From contig NZ_CP014226.1 in assembly GCF_001545155.1 (NCBI RefSeq), forward strand, positions 741,185 to 805,184: 64,000 nt of DNA, read 5' to 3'. Each line of letters opens with the position of its first letter. Position 1 is the first letter of the stretch. The notes beneath the pieces are model-generated. The model had not been told where the DNA came from, ran no database searches, and saw only the letters and a list, made by a program, of their open reading frames with translations. The translations under genes were made by a program, and so were the position numbers. Positions 61,117 through 64,000 of this stretch are shown piece by piece. This stretch comes from Halomonas chromatireducens (GTDB taxonomy: Bacteria > Pseudomonadota > Gammaproteobacteria > Pseudomonadales > Halomonadaceae).

Positions 61117-64000
61117 TTAGCGGCAGTGCCGGCCGGTGGCATCGGCAATAATGCGCTGGTCCTTCGCCTTCTGGGCTTCCAGCCCCTCGATGACCTGGAC
61201 CATGCTGTGCCGCTCGATGGGGTTCGTTCCCCGCCCGGGGAGCCGGTAGGGCGTGCCCACCGCCGGCGGCATCAGCACGGCCAGCGCGTTGCTGCCCAGC
61301 GCGCCGAAAGCCGCGCCTTTCCATCCGCCCATCAACGAGCCGATGCCGGCTCCGGCCAGGGTCGAGCCCCAGCCATGCTCCTGCAGACTGGTAAGGATAT
61401 CGCCATTGATACGGAAGGCCTGGATATTCTCGATAGCCGGCTTATGCAGCGTGCCGCCATAGCGTTCCACCGTCTTGGGATGCAACCCCGCGGCATTGAA
61501 GGTGGTGGCTGAGAGGCCGCTGGCTCGAGAAGCTGCGGATGCCAGTCCACCACCTAGTGAATGCCCTGTGATATGTATCTTCGCGCCAGACTCTTTAAGA
61601 CTATTTCCAAGCGATACAGCTCTTTCATAATACTCCGCATTGATGTTCATGCCTTGAGCCAAGTTGTTCTTGATGTCTTCAGTTACAGAAAAATTGGTTC
61701 CTTTGAATGCTAGCGCGAGCTCAAGGGAGTCACCATAAATCGCAGGGTTTGGTGCATAAAAACCAGCACCAAAATTGCTATCTACTGGTTGCAGTTGTCT
61801 TGGATCGAGGTCCATATCAGCCAATAATTCCTCATCTTGGCTGATATCCGCCCACCCCGTTGGTGCAGGCTGGTCAGGATGATAGACATGCTGCGATAGG
61901 CGAGCATGCTCCACTGCCATATTGTTCCGTTCGAATCGCTCGGTTGTCGCCAGCAAGTGGGCGCGCTCGTCATTGGCCGGCATGGTTGCTGTCTTTTGCC
62001 TGGCTGCCGCAATCTGCTCCTGGCGACACCGCCAGCGGGCCGCCTTCTGCCGTGCCTCCTCCTCCGGATCGATAGCTGGCTCTTCCACTCGCGCTTCCAT
62101 GGCGTTGTCATCCATGGCATCGGGCTCCGGCGTGATGCTGGTCGCAGTGGCAAGGGTGGCCGCCATGAGACCGCCGGCTTCCATGGAGTGGCCGGCTGCC
62201 TTGAGCGTCACGTCGTCGCTTGTTTCGACAACGGCCTGCCCCGGGCGCAACGCCGCCGTGGCGGCCTGTTCCCTTCCCGAGCCAGGGCTGCCCCCGGAGT
62301 TGATCCTCACCTGGGCGCCGACGATGGTGATGCCGCTGGGGTCGAGCTTGATAAAGCTGCCGCCAGCCTTGAGGGTGATTTCGGCGCCGGACTCGATAAC
62401 CGCCTTGTCGCCTGCCTTGTAGTGGATCTCCTGGCCCGCTTCCATGAGTCGGGCACGGCCGATCTTCTCATGGCGCGTGGCGCCGACGATCAGGTGGTCG
62501 TCGCCGTCGACCTGGACGTGGCGTTGACCGCGCACGGTCAGATGGTCGTCGTGGTGAATCTCACTGATTCGGTCATGGTGCACCGTGAGGAAGCTATTGT
62601 TGCCGATCTCCTCGGTGCGGTCGTTGTTGGTGAGCAGCTCCAGGTCCTTCTGGGCGTGCATCCAGATCTGTTCCCGTTCGGCTTCGTCCTCGAAGCGCAG
62701 TTCGTTGAAGCCATCGCCCTTGTGGCTCTGGGTGCGCAGCACGGTGCGGGTCTTGTGGGCCGGGAGTTCGTATGGCGGTGTGTTGACGGCGTTGTAGACC
62801 CGCCCGGTAATCAGCGGCTGATCCGGATCGCCTTCGAGGAAGGACACGATCACCTCGTGCCCGATCCTGGGTATGGCGATGCTGCCGTAGCCGCCGCCGG
62901 CCCAGCCCTGGCTGACGCGAATCCACGCACTTGGACCGCTTTTTACAGCGGCTTCGCCGCCAGCCCCGGCGGTTACAGCGGCCTCGCCGCCAGCCCCGGC
63001 GGTTACAGCGGCTTCGCCGCCAGCCCCAGCGGTATCAGGCTCGGCGTAGCGGTCCCAGGGGAATTGCACCTTGACCCGGCCGTGCTCGTCACAGTGGATC
63101 TCCTCGCCCTCGGGGCCGACCACGAAGGCGACCTGCGGGCCGTCGACGCGGGGCTTGGGGTTGGGCTCGGGGCGCCAGGCGGTGTCGGCGGGGGTGAGCC
63201 GCAGCTCGTTGTGGTAGCGGGTGCCTCCTGTCGCCCCCACTGCGTCCTCTTGCAGTGCTTGGGGCTGCCTGCCGTGATGCACCACCGAGACCACCTGCCA
63301 ATCGCGGTTGAGGCTGTCGGCATCGTGGTCGGTGAGTACAAAACGGGTGCCGGGGGCGAGCTCGGGCAGGTCGCTCTCGGCCTCGGCGGTCAGCGCATCG
63401 TGGCGCAGGTGTTCCAGGCGGATGCGGGTGAAGGCCTCGCCGGAGGCGTCGGCCTTGTAGCGGCCGGGGGAGTCGTAATGCTCATACTCTTTATCAACCC
63501 CGGCCCGCTGGCCATGCGCCTCCAGCCCTTCCGCCATCTGTTCATGAAGTTGCGCATACGCCGGCTGCTTGAAGGAGTAATCCTTGAGCATGGCCGAGGC
63601 GGGGCGGACCCGGGAGACCTGCTTGAGCTTGCGCAGGTGGCGCAGCGGCGGCGTGCCGCCGGCGCGGCCGTGATAGGTGCGCTCGCCCAGGCTGGCCAGC
63701 ACCTGGGGGTCGTCGGCGAAGACCAGGCGGTGGGCGCCACCCACCTCATCCTCGCCTGTCTCGAAGAACTCGTGGAAGTAAAATAGCCCCTCTTCGTCCT
63801 TGTTGATCGCCACGATCACCTTGGAGTCCTTCATCCCGGCCAGGTGCTGGATCGCACCGGAGATGCCCACGGCGATGTAGAGCTCGGGGGCGACGATCTT
63901 GCCGGTCTGGCCCACCTGCATGTCGTTGGGCACGAAGCCGGCGTCCACCGCGGCCCGTGAGGCGCCGATGGCGGCACCCAGCTTGTCGGCGATGCCGTCG
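61117..64000 (-). CDS. EtfA'-'VgrG-lipase chimera (N-terminus outside window)
   Basis: The frame enters from beyond the window. About the first 70 visible residues are EtfA ([20 protein letters not shown], then [16 protein letters not shown]), the FAD-binding C-terminal domain. After NKDEEG (about 63,790) it becomes VgrG from [14 protein letters not shown] onwards. The gp27-like N-terminal half of VgrG is missing. The gp5-like part ([35 protein letters not shown]) and the beta-helix region are present. The C-terminal class 3 lipase carries GHSLGGG (nucleophile Ser at 61558-61560). A GTG at 63948 could be read as a start but lies inside EtfA. Confidence 0.75.
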   Translation of the reverse strand, partial: DGIADKLGAAIGASRAAVDAGFVPNDMQVGQTGKIVAPELYIAVGISGAIQHLAGMKDSKVIVAINKDEEGLFYFHEFFETGEDEVGGAHRLVFADDPQVLASLGERTYHGRAGGTPPLRHLRKLKQVSRVRPASAMLKDYSFKQPAYAQLHEQMAEGLEAHGQRAGVDKEYEHYDSPGRYKADASGEAFTRIRLEHLRHDALTAEAESDLPELAPGTRFVLTDHDADSLNRDWQVVSVVHHGRQPQALQEDAVGATGGTRYHNELRLTPADTAWRPEPNPKPRVDGPQVAFVVGPEGEEIHCDEHGRVKVQFPWDRYAEPDTAGAGGEAAVTAGAGGEAAVTAGAGGEAAVKSGPSAWIRVSQGWAGGGYGSIAIPRIGHEVIVSFLEGDPDQPLITGRVYNAVNTPPYELPAHKTRTVLRTQSHKGDGFNELRFEDEAEREQIWMHAQKDLELLTNNDRTEEIGNNSFLTVHHDRISEIHHDDHLTVRGQRHVQVDGDDHLIVGATRHEKIGRARLMEAGQEIHYKAGDKAVIESGAEITLKAGGSFIKLDPSGITIVGAQVRINSGGSPGSGREQAATAALRPGQAVVETSDDVTLKAAGHSMEAGGLMAATLATATSITPEPDAMDDNAMEARVEEPAIDPEEEARQKAARWRCRQEQIAAARQKTATMPANDERAHLLATTERFERNNMAVEHARLSQHVYHPDQPAPTGWADISQDEELLADMDLDPRQLQPVDSNFGAGFYAPNPAIYGDSLELALAFKGTNFSVTEDIKNNLAQGMNINAEYYERAVSLGNSLKESGAKIHITGHSLGGGLASAASRASGLSATTFNAAGLHPKTVERYGGTLHKPAIENIQAFRINGDILTSLQEHGWGSTLAGAGIGSLMGGWKGAAFGALGSNALAVLMPPAVGTPYRLPGRGTNPIERHSMVQVIEGLEAQKAKDQRIIADATGRHCR
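62950..63039 (-). repeat. three in-frame 30-bp repeats in the VgrG core
   Basis: Units 62950-62979, 62980-63009 and 63010-63039 encode three copies of [14 protein letters not shown] decapeptide. They sit in a loop just before [13 protein letters not shown], where other VgrGs have a short link. They differ by only a few bases, so the expansion is probably recent. Confidence 0.85.
63784..63800 (-). other. EtfA/VgrG junction
   Basis: Here the reading switches from the EtfA motif NKDEE to VgrG EEGLFYF without a frame change. The shared bases GAAGAGG could have served as microhomology. The same position is where an assembler could have joined two loci. Confidence 0.6.

Noticed and set aside
62950..63039. 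CRISPR-like array from 30-bp units
   Set aside because: Units are adjacent with no spacers and continue the VgrG reading frame.
63946..63948. GTG as the true start of the VgrG-lipase
   Set aside because: The codon lies inside a conserved EtfA segment and the frame stays open to the window edge.

Overview
The window reads as a GC-rich chromosomal segment of a gammaproteobacterium, most likely Halomonadaceae (Halomonas-like). This is inferred from gene order and protein resemblance, with no database search: nlpD-rpoS, nrdR-ribD-ribB-ribH-nusB-thiL-pgpA, nudE/yrfG-hslR-hslO-pckA, tesA/ybbA-ybbP and a Pseudomonas-type short LOV protein. Coding density is high and most of the window is housekeeping DNA. 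I saw no tRNA, rRNA, insertion sequence or CRISPR array.

Layout. 1-6.8 kb: end of a DUF368 carrier-lipid translocase gene, nlpD, rpoS, tolC, alr and an LpxL-type acyltransferase. 6.9-15 kb: small and large membrane proteins, the ribosome-associated ABC-F protein EttA, a short LOV photoreceptor, an MFS transporter, a SelT/W-like thioredoxin-fold protein coupled to a DMT transporter, and tesA. 15-23.9 kb: YbbA/YbbP ABC transporter, an unassigned exported protein, glyA, a HAD phosphatase and a beta-CASP metallo-beta-lactamase protein. 24.3-29.2 kb: a sulfur cluster (DsrE-like, DUF2892, persulfide dioxygenase, DUF442 phosphatase-like, SulP, two YeeE/YedE halves). 29.3-31.6 kb: DsbG, an Lgt-like/TlpA fusion and a PCu(A)C copper chaperone. 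31.7-37.3 kb: riboflavin/NusB/ThiL/PgpA cluster that lacks the riboflavin synthase gene between ribD and ribB. 37.3-41.2 kb: a DUF945 protein and an AsrA-like Lon protease behind a sigma-32-like promoter. 41.2-49.1 kb: SDR, TAXI-TRAP transporter, a prephenate-dehydratase-like protein, ilvD and a YdgJ-like oxidoreductase. 49.1-59.1 kb: nudE, yrfG, hslR, hslO, pckA, Tat-exported MsrB, tex, gshA and dsbB. 59.3-64 kb: an alpha/beta hydrolase, an ankyrin lipoprotein, and a VgrG-lipase that runs off the window end.

The most unusual object is at the right edge (minus strand). The open frame entering from outside the window encodes the FAD-binding C-terminal part of electron-transfer flavoprotein alpha (EtfA). 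Near 63,790 it switches, without a stop or frame change, into the middle of a type VI secretion VgrG that carries a C-terminal class 3 lipase domain. A lipoprotein with ankyrin-like repeats follows 26 bp downstream and is a candidate immunity protein. The chimera is either a real deletion fusion at short homology or an assembly artefact.

Short repeats mark several gaps: three copies of an approximately 142-bp element with inverted ends (2755, 10636, 59121), one copy of a second such family (43062), a three-copy REP-like cluster (45097-45377), 34-bp repeats at the ribD-ribB gap, and 30-bp in-frame repeats in vgrG. Thiol redox and sulfur chemistry recur through the window (persulfide dioxygenase, DsbG, TlpA-like, DsbB, GshA, MsrB, Hsp33, SelT-like).
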